Below are positions 1-8,275 of a stretch of DNA of 64,000 bases, piece by piece. The notes below the pieces were generated by a model that had not been told where the DNA came from, made no database searches, and saw only the letters and a program-made list of their open reading frames with translations. A program made the translations under genes and the position numbers. Position 1 is the first letter of the stretch, and each line of letters starts with the position of its first letter. The stretch comes from an uncultured Clostridia bacterium (GTDB lineage Bacteria; Bacillota; Clostridia; Oscillospirales; Ruminococcaceae): the NCBI GenBank assembly GCA_947625195.1, contig CANQNK010000004.1, positions 48,777-112,776 of the forward strand, in the 5' to 3' direction.

Positions 1-150
1 TGTGCTTTTGCGCTTATGAAGGGATTTGACGATGACGAGCTTGTAAGGTTTGCCGCTGCCTGTGCAGCAACGGCAATCTCAAGATATCCTTTGCAGCTTG
101 ATCCGCCAAAGGTCGATGAAATCAATTTGCTGATTAAAAAGAAAAAGTAG
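1..150 (+). CDS. C-terminal end of a PfkB/ribokinase-family sugar kinase (partial)
   Basis: The window opens inside a reading frame of 49 codons ending in TAG at 148-150. The translation (starting CAFALMKGFDDDEL, then a run rich in Ala ending AATAISRYPL) matches the last helices of PfkB/ribokinase-type kinases, where a Gly/Ala-rich helix is followed by a segment like 'fA.a.aal..'. The catalytic GAGD motif would lie upstream, outside the window, so the substrate cannot be named. The assignment is by family pattern only. Confidence 0.5.
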   Translation, partial: CAFALMKGFDDDELVRFAAACAATAISRYPLQLDPPKVDEINLLIKKKK

Positions 151-339
151 TTGGGGTATTATAGAATATAAAAAATTGTAGATTAGACAGTCTTTTTCCT
201 ATAAATTGACTTTGCTTTTTTGCGTTATTATTTTTTTTATGTCCTTTTGTATATGGTATTTCTTATCGGATAAGCTTGTAGCACTTCGTGAGAAAAATTA
301 TTGACAGTTTTTTAAAATAGAAACCACTGCTATGTTGAT

Positions 340-368
340 GCTCTGCATTTTGTTTGCAGAGCTTTTTT
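340..368 (+). terminator. Rho-independent terminator
   Basis: Perfect 8-bp stem GCTCTGCA / TGCAGAGC (340-347 and 355-362), 7-nt loop, followed by six T. It lies 190 bp after the kinase gene, so it ends either that transcript or a short non-coding transcript. Confidence 0.75.
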
Positions 369-445
369 ATGTCCGAAATTACTGTCAATAAAAATCACAA
401 AGTCTTAATTTTCAACATAAAATGAAAAGGTAGAAAAAATAGTGA

Positions 446-484
446 GGCATACCGCGCAAATTCTTGTAAGGTCAGCGGTGTGCC
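446..484 (+). promoter_or_regulatory. Hairpin in the leader of the DUF3343/cysteine-desulfurase operon
   Basis: GGCATACCGC (446-455) pairs with GCGGTGTGCC (475-484) with one G-U wobble; the loop is about 19 nt. No T tract follows, and the AAGGAG RBS starts 10 nt later, so this is not a terminator. It may stabilise the mRNA or influence ribosome access. I do not recognise it as a known riboswitch. Confidence 0.4.
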
Positions 485-508
485 TTGCAAAATTAAGGAG
501 TAATACAA

Positions 509-733
509 ATGACCTACAATCTTATTGCAATGACAAGTATTACCTATGCGCAGAAGGCAAAGCGAATTTTAAACTCAAAGAAAATGTACTGTGAAATACA
601 GAAGACTCCGTCCGGATACTTTTCCGGGTGCGGATATTCAATAAGGATAAAGGACGATATAGCGCGTGTTACGTCTATTCTGAGAATGAACGACATAAAG
701 TTCAAAGACACGGCGTCCGGCTATGTTAGATAG
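509..733 (+). CDS. DUF3343 (putative Se/S carrier-like) protein
   Basis: A 74-residue protein with the small alpha/beta pattern of DUF3343 (Pfam PF11823, described as putative Se/S carrier-like). It has an N-terminal strand with Thr/Ser pairs, a helix with KAKRIL, a CGYSIRI segment with a cysteine after SG, and a C-terminal IKF strand. It is followed after 12 nt by a cysteine-desulfurase-like gene, the usual partner of this family, which supports a role in handling persulfide or selenide from the desulfurase. An AAGGAG RBS at about 494-499 fits the ATG at 509. The role is inferred from family and context; no activity can be read from the sequence alone. Confidence 0.75.
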   Translation: MTYNLIAMTSITYAQKAKRILNSKKMYCEIQKTPSGYFSGCGYSIRIKDDIARVTSILRMNDIKFKDTASGYVR

Positions 734-745
734 TGAGGTGAGAGA

Positions 746-1861
746 ATGATAAATTTTGATAATTCGGCAACTACCTATCCTATGCCGCCTTCCGTGTCAA
801 GGGCTGTGGCGGACGCCGTCAGGTTTTACGGAGGAAATCCGGGAAGAAGCGGACATAAACTTTCGATAAAAACATCTGAGAAGGTATTTTTGGTAAGAGA
901 ATCAGCGGCACAGCTGTTCGGGGCAAAGACAGAAAACGTAGTTTTTACCCTCAACTGTACGCACGCACTTAATATGGCTATAAAGGGATGCCTGCACCGG
1001 GGCGATCACTGTATAATATCGTCGCTTGAGCACAACAGTGTTTCAAGGCCTGTATATGCAATGTCAAAAAAGGGGGTTGCATTTTCGGTGCTGGAGGTTG
1101 ACGATGACGACGAGGTAACACTGAGGCGGTTAAAGGCGCTGATCCGTGACAATACAAAAGCAGTGATTATTACAGTTTGCTCAAATGTTACCGGGCAGAT
1201 TCTGCCGTACAGGGAGATTGGAGAGATCTGCCGCAAAAGAGGAATCGTTTATATTGCAGACGCGGCACAGGCTGCGGGTGTTTTGTCTATTAGCATGAGC
1301 GACGGCTACGACTTTTTGTGTATGTCCGGACATAAGGGACTGTACGGACCAACCGGTACGGGGCTATTGATTTCCTCGGGGCGTTATTCGCTTGATACAA
1401 TCATAGAGGGAGGAACTGGTGCAACCTCTCTTGAGCTTGAGCAGACTGGCTTTTTGCCGGAGCAGCTGGAAAGCGGAACGATAAATACCGTCGGCATAAT
1501 AGGTCTTGGCGAGGGAATAAAATTTGTAAAAAGCAAGGGAATAAAGAGAATCCATGATTATGAAATGAGTCTGACGGAAAGCTTTTTGCAAGGGCTCAGC
1601 AATCAGAGAGGAATAACTGTTATAAGAGGAAAAGGAAAATACTCCGCCGTGGTGTCATTTAATAAGGATGGATACGAGTCAAACGAGCTTGCCGAGTATT
1701 TGAGCGACAGGGGTATATATTTAAGAGGAGGCTATCAGTGCGCAGGCTTGGCACACAAATATCTTGGAACCGAAAAGCACGGAACAGTGCGGTTTTCTCC
1801 TTCGGTCATGAACAGACAAAGTGAAGTATATTATCTTTTAAAAGCGATAAAAAAAGCGTAA
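746..1861 (+). CDS. Cysteine desulfurase-family (class V aminotransferase) enzyme
   Basis: A 371-residue PLP enzyme of aminotransferase class V (NifS/IscS/CsdA fold). It begins MINFDNSATTYPMP, the usual 'DNAATT' start of this group. The PLP lysine is in SGHKGLYGPTGTG, and a C-terminal RGGYQCAGLAHK motif carries the candidate catalytic cysteine. The RGGYQCA form is typical of the subgroup paired with DUF3343 proteins rather than of housekeeping IscS. It probably removes sulfur (or selenium) from cysteine for transfer to the small protein upstream. The RBS is GTGAGGTGAGAG just before the ATG. It is translationally close to the DUF3343 gene, so the two form an operon. Confidence 0.85.
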   Translation: MINFDNSATTYPMPPSVSRAVADAVRFYGGNPGRSGHKLSIKTSEKVFLVRESAAQLFGAKTENVVFTLNCTHALNMAIKGCLHRGDHCIISSLEHNSVSRPVYAMSKKGVAFSVLEVDDDDEVTLRRLKALIRDNTKAVIITVCSNVTGQILPYREIGEICRKRGIVYIADAAQAAGVLSISMSDGYDFLCMSGHKGLYGPTGTGLLISSGRYSLDTIIEGGTGATSLELEQTGFLPEQLESGTINTVGIIGLGEGIKFVKSKGIKRIHDYEMSLTESFLQGLSNQRGITVIRGKGKYSAVVSFNKDGYESNELAEYLSDRGIYLRGGYQCAGLAHKYLGTEKHGTVRFSPSVMNRQSEVYYLLKAIKKA

Positions 1862-1879
1862 AAATCCTGTGAAAACACC

Positions 1880-1908
1880 TTGTGCAAATTCTGAAAATAT
1901 GATATACT
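1880..1908 (+). promoter_or_regulatory. Sigma-A promoter of the cdaA operon
   Basis: TTGTGC (1880-1885) and TATACT (1903-1908) are separated by 17 bp. The start codon of cdaA follows about 50 nt downstream. No terminator separates it from the desulfurase gene, so some read-through is possible. Confidence 0.6.
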
Positions 1909-1959
1909 AAAACTAAGTAGACGGATATTAAGGCTTTATTGCAGAGGGAAGTGGATTTT

Positions 1960-2838
1960 TTGGATACAGTAACAAATATCTTTGACGCTTTTATCAGCAT
2001 AATAAAATCCATGACAGTGTTTGACGTTTTAGACATTGCAATTTTATCATTTTTGTTATATAAGGGAATTCAGATTGCAAGAGAGACAAGAGCCGGTCAG
2101 CTAGTCAAGGGAATCATACTGATCATCGCCTGCTATTTTATTGCGGATTTCTTTGAACTAAAGGCTATGACGTATATACTTCAGACGTTTTTCAGCTGGG
2201 GATTTTTGGCGATAGTAATTCTGTTTCAGCCGGAGCTCAGGCGAATACTTGAGAAGATGGGAAGAACAAAGGTGGTAAGCCTTTACTCTTTGAACCCGAT
2301 AGATGCAAACGGAATTTCCGGAGCATGGGAAAATTGTATTGACGCCATATGCGAATCGGCTGCCAGTCTTTCTTCTACAAAAACGGGCGCCCTTATCGTC
2401 TGCGAAAGGATGACCAAGCTGGGAGAACAGATAGACACGGGTACGGTATTAAACTGTACTCCGTCGGCTGCGGTGTTCGGTAATATCTTCTTCCCGAACA
2501 CACCACTGCACGACGGTGCTGTGATCATAAGAGACGGAATTATCCTTGCGGCAGGGTGCTTTCTTCCAAAGCCGCAGAAGGAGGAGTTTATAAACAAGCA
2601 GTTGGGCTCTCGTCACAGGGCTGCTATCGGTATAAGCGAGGTAAGCGATGCTGTGATAGTTGTGGTTTCGGAGGAAACAGGAAACATTTCCGTAGCAGAG
2701 GACGGTGTACTTACAAGGGGTTATCACAAGGAAAGTTTAAAGAAGCTTCTGACGAAAAAGCTTATACCTATTGAGGACGAGGCGAAGCGCCAGGGCTTGG
2801 CTGAAAGGGTGAAGAGAAAATGGAAAAAAGAAAATTAA
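1960..2838 (+). CDS. cdaA: Diadenylate cyclase CdaA (c-di-AMP synthase)
   Basis: Membrane-bound enzyme that condenses two ATP into c-di-AMP, the second messenger for potassium/osmotic and cell-wall homeostasis. Three membrane helices occupy about residues 20-90, followed by a DAC domain. The catalytic DGA triplet is visible in LHDGAVI (about 185-187), and the RHR motif in GSRHRAAIG (about 218-220). The total of 292 residues is close to the family's usual 270-280. I chose the TTG at 1960 because GAGGGAAG at 1944-1951 is at RBS distance; an upstream TTG (1939) and a GTG (1951) are in frame but lack an RBS. It overlaps cdaR by 19 nt, the normal cdaA-cdaR pairing, but glmM, the usual third gene, is not next. 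Confidence 0.93.
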   Translation: MDTVTNIFDAFISIIKSMTVFDVLDIAILSFLLYKGIQIARETRAGQLVKGIILIIACYFIADFFELKAMTYILQTFFSWGFLAIVILFQPELRRILEKMGRTKVVSLYSLNPIDANGISGAWENCIDAICESAASLSSTKTGALIVCERMTKLGEQIDTGTVLNCTPSAAVFGNIFFPNTPLHDGAVIIRDGIILAAGCFLPKPQKEEFINKQLGSRHRAAIGISEVSDAVIVVVSEETGNISVAEDGVLTRGYHKESLKKLLTKKLIPIEDEAKRQGLAERVKRKWKKEN

Positions 2839-4133
2839 GACTGAATCTTTCTAAGCTCTTGGACAGTAAGCTTTTTGTAAAAATACTTGCGGTGGTTTTG
2901 GCGGTAGCACTGTGGTTTACGCTGTCTATCGCCGTATATCCGAATGTTGAAAAGAGAATTTCGGGTATACCTCTTTCTGTTTCTCTTTCCGGCGGAGCCG
3001 CCGAGGGCACTAATCTTATTGCTCAAAACAGCGACAACATAACTGTTTCTGCAAATATTTCCGGAGCAAGATATGTAATAGGAGATTATACATCCGACAA
3101 CCTGATAGCGTCCGTTGATACTACAGGTGTAACAAAAAGCGGGGAATATACGCTTGATGTAAATGTTTCTTCTGCAAATTCAGAGGCAATTGAGGTTTTG
3201 TCTGTAAGTCCGAAAACTGTAACCCTTTCATTTGATTTTAATATAAACAAGGTTCTTGAAATTACTTCTGACCGCGTGGACACTTCATCTCTTGCCACGG
3301 AAGACGGTTTTGTTAAGGATATTCCCGTAATCTCGCCAAGCAATATAAATATTGAGGGCGCAAAGACGATAGTGGATTCCATAAGCTTTGCGTCTGTAAA
3401 AGTGCGTGATCGTGCGGACGGCCTTACTGAGTCGTTTACCACGACCAATACTGAAATAGTGCTGTACGACAGCGAGGGCAATGAGATTTCTAAGGACGGT
3501 CTTACAATATCGCCGGAATCCATTTCGGTATCGGTAAACGTAACCAAGAAGGACTCGGCGCCTGTCTATGTCAATTTTAAAAACTCTCAGGGAGAGGATG
3601 CATCAGGTATATTTGACTCAAGCGTTATAGTTTCCACTATTTCTCCACAGGCGATAAACGTCTCTGCAATAGGTAATGTTGAGAGGGACTTGAGCATAAA
3701 TCTTGATTTGAATCTGAGGGATGTAAGCCCCGGCGCTACCGCAACAATAAGCAAGTCGGCTATAAACGCAGCTCTTTCCGAGAAGGGACTTACAGCATCC
3801 GACGGGGAGGTAAACACGGTTTATGTAAATTATAAGGACGCAGGATTTTCCAGCAAGAAAATAACAGTGCCGAAGTCTGCTGTAAAGCTTCAAAACATTC
3901 CTGATAATAAGAACGTGAGCATTGTAACTGACGAGATAAAGAACGTTATCATATACGGTCAGTCTGAGGTCTTGGATAATTTAAGCGACGACGACTTTAT
4001 TGCCGTTTTGGACTTGTCAAAGGCGGAGCTTTCTAACGATACGTTTTTGGTAACCGTTTACTGTCCTGATAACAAAAGCGTATGGGCATACGGGGATTAC
4101 AAGATCACTCTGTCCATTTCGGATAAGGAGTAG
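2820..4133 (+). CDS. cdaR: CdaR/YbbR-domain regulator of CdaA
   Basis: A 437-residue protein with a short basic N-terminus, one membrane helix (about 17-40, VKILAVVLAVALWF), and a long extracytoplasmic part. That part is made of YbbR repeats, seen as a repeating beta pattern with 'V.V....G..a' and 'P..V.v.G' phrases, for example SPSNINIEGAKTIVDSI. YbbR proteins bind CdaA and tune c-di-AMP production. Its start lies inside the end of cdaA, indicating translational coupling. Four YbbR repeats is my estimate from periodicity. Confidence 0.88.
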   Translation: MEKRKLRLNLSKLLDSKLFVKILAVVLAVALWFTLSIAVYPNVEKRISGIPLSVSLSGGAAEGTNLIAQNSDNITVSANISGARYVIGDYTSDNLIASVDTTGVTKSGEYTLDVNVSSANSEAIEVLSVSPKTVTLSFDFNINKVLEITSDRVDTSSLATEDGFVKDIPVISPSNINIEGAKTIVDSISFASVKVRDRADGLTESFTTTNTEIVLYDSEGNEISKDGLTISPESISVSVNVTKKDSAPVYVNFKNSQGEDASGIFDSSVIVSTISPQAINVSAIGNVERDLSINLDLNLRDVSPGATATISKSAINAALSEKGLTASDGEVNTVYVNYKDAGFSSKKITVPKSAVKLQNIPDNKNVSIVTDEIKNVIIYGQSEVLDNLSDDDFIAVLDLSKAELSNDTFLVTVYCPDNKSVWAYGDYKITLSISDKE

Positions 4134-4143
4134 AATAAATATC

Positions 4144-4172
4144 GGCGGAGATGATTTTCTTTCGTTTCCGCC
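4144..4172 (+). terminator. Weak hairpin between cdaR and the FAD oxidoreductase gene
   Basis: GGCGGA (4144-4149) pairs with TCCGCC (4167-4172), followed by AGTTTTGTTTG. The T tract is interrupted, so it is at best an attenuator or processing site. It lies upstream of the RBS chosen for the next gene, which supports the TTG start at 4208. Confidence 0.3.
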
Positions 4173-4207
4173 AGTTTTGTTTGAATACTCAAGAAAGGAG
4201 AACTGTC

Positions 4208-5776
4208 TTGCCTTTAATAATACATCAGATAAAATGTCCTTTCACAGAAAGCACAGAGTACGCCAAGAAAAAGGCTATACGCTCTGTAGGGCTTGACGAC
4301 GGCAGCGTTAAAAGCATAGATGTATACAAGCGTTCTCTTGACGCAAGACGCGGCAGAGAGGTGTCAAACGTGTACTCGTTTGTGATCGAGCTTTATGACA
4401 AAAAAGCAGAAATCGCTGTTGCAAAGCGTTACGGACTTCCTGTGTATAATGATGTGGATTTTGATTACAAGGCTGTTTTGCCTAAAGATAAAAAAGTTGT
4501 GATTGCGGGCTTTGGCCCTGCCGGAATGTTTGCGTCTCTTGCTTTGGCTCGAGAGGGGTACAGGCCATTGGTACTTGAGCGCGGAGCGAAGATGGAGGAC
4601 AGAATAAAAGCCGTGAATGAATTTTGGAGCGGCGGTGAGCTTAATGAAGATTCAAATGTTCAGTTTGGCGAAGGCGGAGCGGGAACATTTTCTGACGGCA
4701 AGCTCACCACAAGGATAAAGGATCCTCTGTGTCGAGTGGTTTTAAAAGAACTGGTGCATTTCGGTGCTGACAGGGAAATACTGACGTTGGCAAAGCCGCA
4801 TATCGGCACCGACAAAATACGTGATATAGCAGTGAGAATACGAAAGGAGATTGAGTCGCTCGGAGGTGGAATTCTGTTCGATTCTCCTCTTGACGGATTA
4901 AGGATAAAAAACGGCAGTATAAGCGGTGTTTATTCCAAGGGAAGAGAAATCAAAGCGGACAAGCTTATCTTGTCAATAGGACACTCCGCAAGGGATACCT
5001 TTGAAATGTTGATTAAAAGCGGCGTTGTTGTAGAGCCTAAGCCGTTTTCTGTCGGGGCTAGAATAGAGCACAGACAGTGTGATGTTGAACAAAGCCTGTA
5101 CGGAGCGCTTGCGGGAGATAAAAGGCTCCCCGCAGGAGAATATCAGCTTTCACACAGGTTTTCAGACGGTTCGGCTGTTTATACTTTTTGTATGTGCCCG
5201 GGCGGATATGTCGTGGCAGCACAGAGTGATCAAAATTCTGTTATTACAAACGGAATGAGCTTCAGTACAAGGGACGGGAAAAACGCGAATGCGGCGCTTG
5301 TGGTTTCTGTAACGCCTGAGGATTATGGCAGAGGTGCTCTTGACGGAGTGAAATTTGCCGAAAATCTTGAGAAAAAGGCGTATGAACTGACGGGAGGATA
5401 TAAAGCTCCGTGTATGAGCGTAAAGGGCTTTGTGAATAACGATGTGTCGATAAAGTCGTACATAGAGCCTACTTACAGCAGGGGAGTTGAATATTCAGAC
5501 TTCTCTAAGCTGTTTTCCCAAAAAATAATAGATAAAATGAAAATCGGCATTGGCTGTTTTTCAAAAAAGATGCATTGTTTTTCTGACGGTCTGCTCACCG
5601 CTCCGGAAACCAGAACGTCGTCTCCTGTCAGAATAGTAAGAAAAGATGATATGTCTGCTGTAGGTATAGACAATCTGTATCCTGCGGGAGAGGGCGCAGG
5701 ATATGCCGGGGGAATAATGTCCGCCGCAGTTGACGGAATAAAGGCAGCGGTAAAAATAATGCAGTGCAGTAAGTAA
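4208..5776 (+). CDS. NAD(P)/FAD-dependent oxidoreductase (COG2509-like)
   Basis: A 522-residue flavoprotein. After an N-terminal domain of about 90 residues comes a dinucleotide-binding segment VVIAGFGPAGMFASLALA (GxGxxG type), then ERGAKMEDR. Further on are NVQFGEGGAGTFSDGKLTTRI and a C-terminal YPAGEGAGYAGGIMSAAVDGI that closes the FAD site. This order is characteristic of the uncharacterised FAD-dependent dehydrogenases of COG2509, widespread in Firmicutes. The electron acceptor and substrate are unknown. The TTG at 4208 is preceded by AAGAAAGGAG with 7 nt spacing; an ATG at 4151 lacks an RBS and would overlap the hairpin before it. Confidence 0.85.
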   Translation: MPLIIHQIKCPFTESTEYAKKKAIRSVGLDDGSVKSIDVYKRSLDARRGREVSNVYSFVIELYDKKAEIAVAKRYGLPVYNDVDFDYKAVLPKDKKVVIAGFGPAGMFASLALAREGYRPLVLERGAKMEDRIKAVNEFWSGGELNEDSNVQFGEGGAGTFSDGKLTTRIKDPLCRVVLKELVHFGADREILTLAKPHIGTDKIRDIAVRIRKEIESLGGGILFDSPLDGLRIKNGSISGVYSKGREIKADKLILSIGHSARDTFEMLIKSGVVVEPKPFSVGARIEHRQCDVEQSLYGALAGDKRLPAGEYQLSHRFSDGSAVYTFCMCPGGYVVAAQSDQNSVITNGMSFSTRDGKNANAALVVSVTPEDYGRGALDGVKFAENLEKKAYELTGGYKAPCMSVKGFVNNDVSIKSYIEPTYSRGVEYSDFSKLFSQKIIDKMKIGIGCFSKKMHCFSDGLLTAPETRTSSPVRIVRKDDMSAVGIDNLYPAGEGAGYAGGIMSAAVDGIKAAVKIMQCSK

Positions 5777-5792
5777 AGAGAGTGTGACAGAT

Positions 5793-7316
5793 ATGTTTGC
5801 AGAGGTGAAAAGTCTGGGACTTATAGGTATGAACGCCTTTATGGTTCGGGCGGAAATAGAGGCGGTAAGGGGACTTCCTTCGTTTGACATAGTGGGCTGT
5901 GCAGACACTTCCGTAAGGGAAAGCAGGGAAAGGCTTAAGTCGGCATTTCGCTCAAGCGGACTTAAGTTTCCGGATACTCAGATAATGATAAACTTAGCGC
6001 CGGCAGATACCAAAAAGACTGGCTCTGTTCACGACCTTTCAATAGCCGTTGCGCTGTTTGCTGTTATGGGTGTTGTAAAGGCATCGGATATTTCAGACAG
6101 CGCATTTGTGGGAGAGGTTTCGCTCGGCGGAGAGATAAGACCGATAAACGGTGCGCTGCCTATGGCTATAATGGCAAAAAGGGCGGGAATCAAAAAGCTG
6201 TTTGTTCCAAGCCAAAATGCCAAAGAGGCAAGCGTATGCGAGGGGATAGAGGTTTATCCGGTGACGAGCCTCTCAAAGCTTTACGATCATTTCTGCAAGT
6301 GCTGTATCAGTCCATTTTCGGGATATGTCCCATGCAAAGATGCTTTTGATGAAACGCTTGATTACAAAGACGTAAAAGGTCAAAAATCGGTGAAAAAAGC
6401 TCTTGAAATCGCGGCAAGCGGCGGGCATAATATACTTATGATAGGTTCTCCCGGAAGTGGAAAGAGTATGCTTGCCAAGAGGCTGCCGTCAATTTTGCCG
6501 AAGATGACGTTCAACGAGGCGATAGAAACTACCAATATCCACTCAATAGCTGGAATACTGGATAATGAAAACCCACTGGTTACAAGACGGCCGTTCCGTG
6601 CGCCGCACCATACTATTTCAAGTGTCGGGCTATCAGGAGGTGGAACAGTGCCAAAGCCGGGAGAGATTTCTCTTGCACACAACGGCGTGCTTTTTCTTGA
6701 CGAGCTTGCCGAGTTTGATAGACCTACACTTGAGGTTTTAAGGCAGCCGCTTGAGGACAGGCGTGTTACCATATCCCGCGCGTGGGGAAGCGTTACTTAC
6801 CCAAGCTCTATTATGCTGGTCGTTGCGATGAACCCTTGTCCCTGCGGATATTACGGCCATCCGAAAAAGCAGTGCATATGCACAGATAAAAAGGTCAGAC
6901 AGTATCTTTCCAGAGTAAGCGGTCCGCTGCTTGACAGAATTGATATTCAGGTAGAGGTACCGCCGGTGGAGTTTGACGATATATCATCTGATGTAAAGGA
7001 AGAATCGTCGTTTGCAATACGTGAGCGTGTGCAGAGGGCCAGAGAGCTTCAAAATGAGAGGTTCAAGGGTACGTGCATAACCTGCAACGCGCAGATAACA
7101 AGCGATATAATTGATGAGGTCTGTGTTATGACAGAGTCGGCCAGGACGCTTTTAAAGGATGTGTTTGAACGCATAGGGCTTTCGGCAAGGGGTTATGACA
7201 GAATACTGAAGGTTGCCAGAACGGCAGCTGATTTATCGGGAGAAAAGGAGATAGGCAAAAGCCATATTGCACTTGCCGTATCTTACAGGACGCTTGACAG
7301 AAAGTATTTTGGGTGA
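5793..7316 (+). CDS. YifB/ComM-family Mg-chelatase-like AAA+ ATPase
   Basis: A 507-residue protein with the standard three-part layout. An N-terminal ChlI-like/Lon-protease-like domain (about 1-170) includes GLPSFDIVG and the 'NLAPAD' stretch. The AAA+ module follows KDVKGQ, with Walker A GSPGSGKS (about 218-225) and Walker B VLFLDELAEF, and includes a CPCGYYG...CIC cysteine cluster. A C-terminal Mg_chelatase domain ends with RGYDRILKVARTAADL. In competent bacteria ComM is a branch-migration helicase acting in transformation; in Clostridia the role is unproven. The ATG at 5793 gives the canonical MFAEVKSLGL start; a GTG 9 nt upstream is possible. Confidence 0.92.
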   Translation: MFAEVKSLGLIGMNAFMVRAEIEAVRGLPSFDIVGCADTSVRESRERLKSAFRSSGLKFPDTQIMINLAPADTKKTGSVHDLSIAVALFAVMGVVKASDISDSAFVGEVSLGGEIRPINGALPMAIMAKRAGIKKLFVPSQNAKEASVCEGIEVYPVTSLSKLYDHFCKCCISPFSGYVPCKDAFDETLDYKDVKGQKSVKKALEIAASGGHNILMIGSPGSGKSMLAKRLPSILPKMTFNEAIETTNIHSIAGILDNENPLVTRRPFRAPHHTISSVGLSGGGTVPKPGEISLAHNGVLFLDELAEFDRPTLEVLRQPLEDRRVTISRAWGSVTYPSSIMLVVAMNPCPCGYYGHPKKQCICTDKKVRQYLSRVSGPLLDRIDIQVEVPPVEFDDISSDVKEESSFAIRERVQRARELQNERFKGTCITCNAQITSDIIDEVCVMTESARTLLKDVFERIGLSARGYDRILKVARTAADLSGEKEIGKSHIALAVSYRTLDRKYFG

Positions 7317-7333
7317 AAAGGAGGAAATTATTT

Positions 7334-8113
7334 ATGCTGGCACTTATTACGGGAGCAAGCTCTGGAATAGGCAGTGAATTTGCAAAAATTCTGGCTCACA
7401 GAGGTTATTCGCTAATTCTGGTCGCAAGACGTCTTGACAGGCTTGAGGAGCTTGCGGCTGACATACTTGAAAGATACGATGTAGATATAAGCGTTGTTGA
7501 TTGCGATCTGTCAGATGAGAAAAACTGCCTAAGTCTTTACCAGAGCGTTGAGCATGAAAAGGTAGATGTGCTTGTAAATAATGCGGGGTTCGGCGCATAC
7601 GGTGAGTTCTCGGATACCGATCTTACAACCGAGACAAAAATGATCGATGTAAACTGTAAGGCGGTTCATATTCTTACAAAGCTGTTTTTAAAGGATATGG
7701 AGAGAAAAAATTCGGGATATATATTAAATGTAGCGTCCTCAGCGGGATTGATGAGCGGCGGGCCGTATATGGCGGCTTATTATGCAACTAAGTCTTATGT
7801 TGTAAATCTCACCCGAGCGATAAATGAGGAGCTTCTGGAAAAGGGAAGCGGCGTATATGTGGGAGCACTTTGTCCGGGTCCGGTTGATACCGAATTCAAT
7901 AAGGTCGCGGGAGTGAGCTTTGGCCTTGGCGGGATATCAGCAAAGAATTGTGCGATAGAAGGCGTTTTTGGAATGCTTGAAAAGAAAAAAATGGTTATTG
8001 TTCCTACACTGAGTATGAAAATTCTTACAAGTTTGGGCAGATTGGTACCTGTCAGGCTTCTTTTATTTGTGGTCGGAAGACTTCAGAAGAAAAAGAGAGT
8101 TACTATAGAATGA
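7334..8113 (+). CDS. Short-chain dehydrogenase/reductase
   Basis: A 259-residue classical SDR. It has NAD(P)-binding TGASSGIG at the very N-terminus, NNAGFGAYG, and the catalytic Ser-Tyr-Lys set in ASSAG...YYATK. The RR.DRLEEL segment after the second strand suggests NADP(H) preference. The protein ends with a hydrophobic, basic tail (LLLFVVGRLQKKKR), as in DltE/YqjQ-like SDRs that may sit at the membrane. AAGGAGG (7318-7324) points to the ATG at 7334; the upstream in-frame GTG overlaps the yifB stop. Substrate unknown. Confidence 0.88.
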   Translation: MLALITGASSGIGSEFAKILAHRGYSLILVARRLDRLEELAADILERYDVDISVVDCDLSDEKNCLSLYQSVEHEKVDVLVNNAGFGAYGEFSDTDLTTETKMIDVNCKAVHILTKLFLKDMERKNSGYILNVASSAGLMSGGPYMAAYYATKSYVVNLTRAINEELLEKGSGVYVGALCPGPVDTEFNKVAGVSFGLGGISAKNCAIEGVFGMLEKKKMVIVPTLSMKILTSLGRLVPVRLLLFVVGRLQKKKRVTIE

Positions 8114-8211
8114 TTAAAATTATAAAAATTATCCTATGTATTTTAAAGGGATTTTAAAAATGTTGTCTAATATAGCTAGAAATACCCGGTCAAATTTGTA
8201 TAAATAGCACA

Positions 8212-8240
8212 TTGAAATGACATATGAAATACTGTAAAAT
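8212..8240 (+). promoter_or_regulatory. Sigma-A promoter for the surface protein gene
   Basis: TTGAAA (8212-8217), 17-bp spacer, TAAAAT (8235-8240). A strong AAGGAG RBS follows at about 8260, just before the ATG at 8276. Confidence 0.7.
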
Positions 8241-8275
8241 ATAAAGTATAAAATTATGTAAAGGAGTTTTTTGCA

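Larger units (their letters stand above)
151..508. other. Gene-free intergenic stretch with a terminator and a leader hairpin
   Basis: No supported gene. It is very AT-rich in its first half. A weak promoter-like pair (TTGACT at 206-211 and TATTTT at 229-234, 17 bp apart) precedes a clean terminator at 340-368, so a roughly 120-nt untranslated transcript is possible but unproven. The 3' part holds the leader hairpin described separately. Confidence 0.4.
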
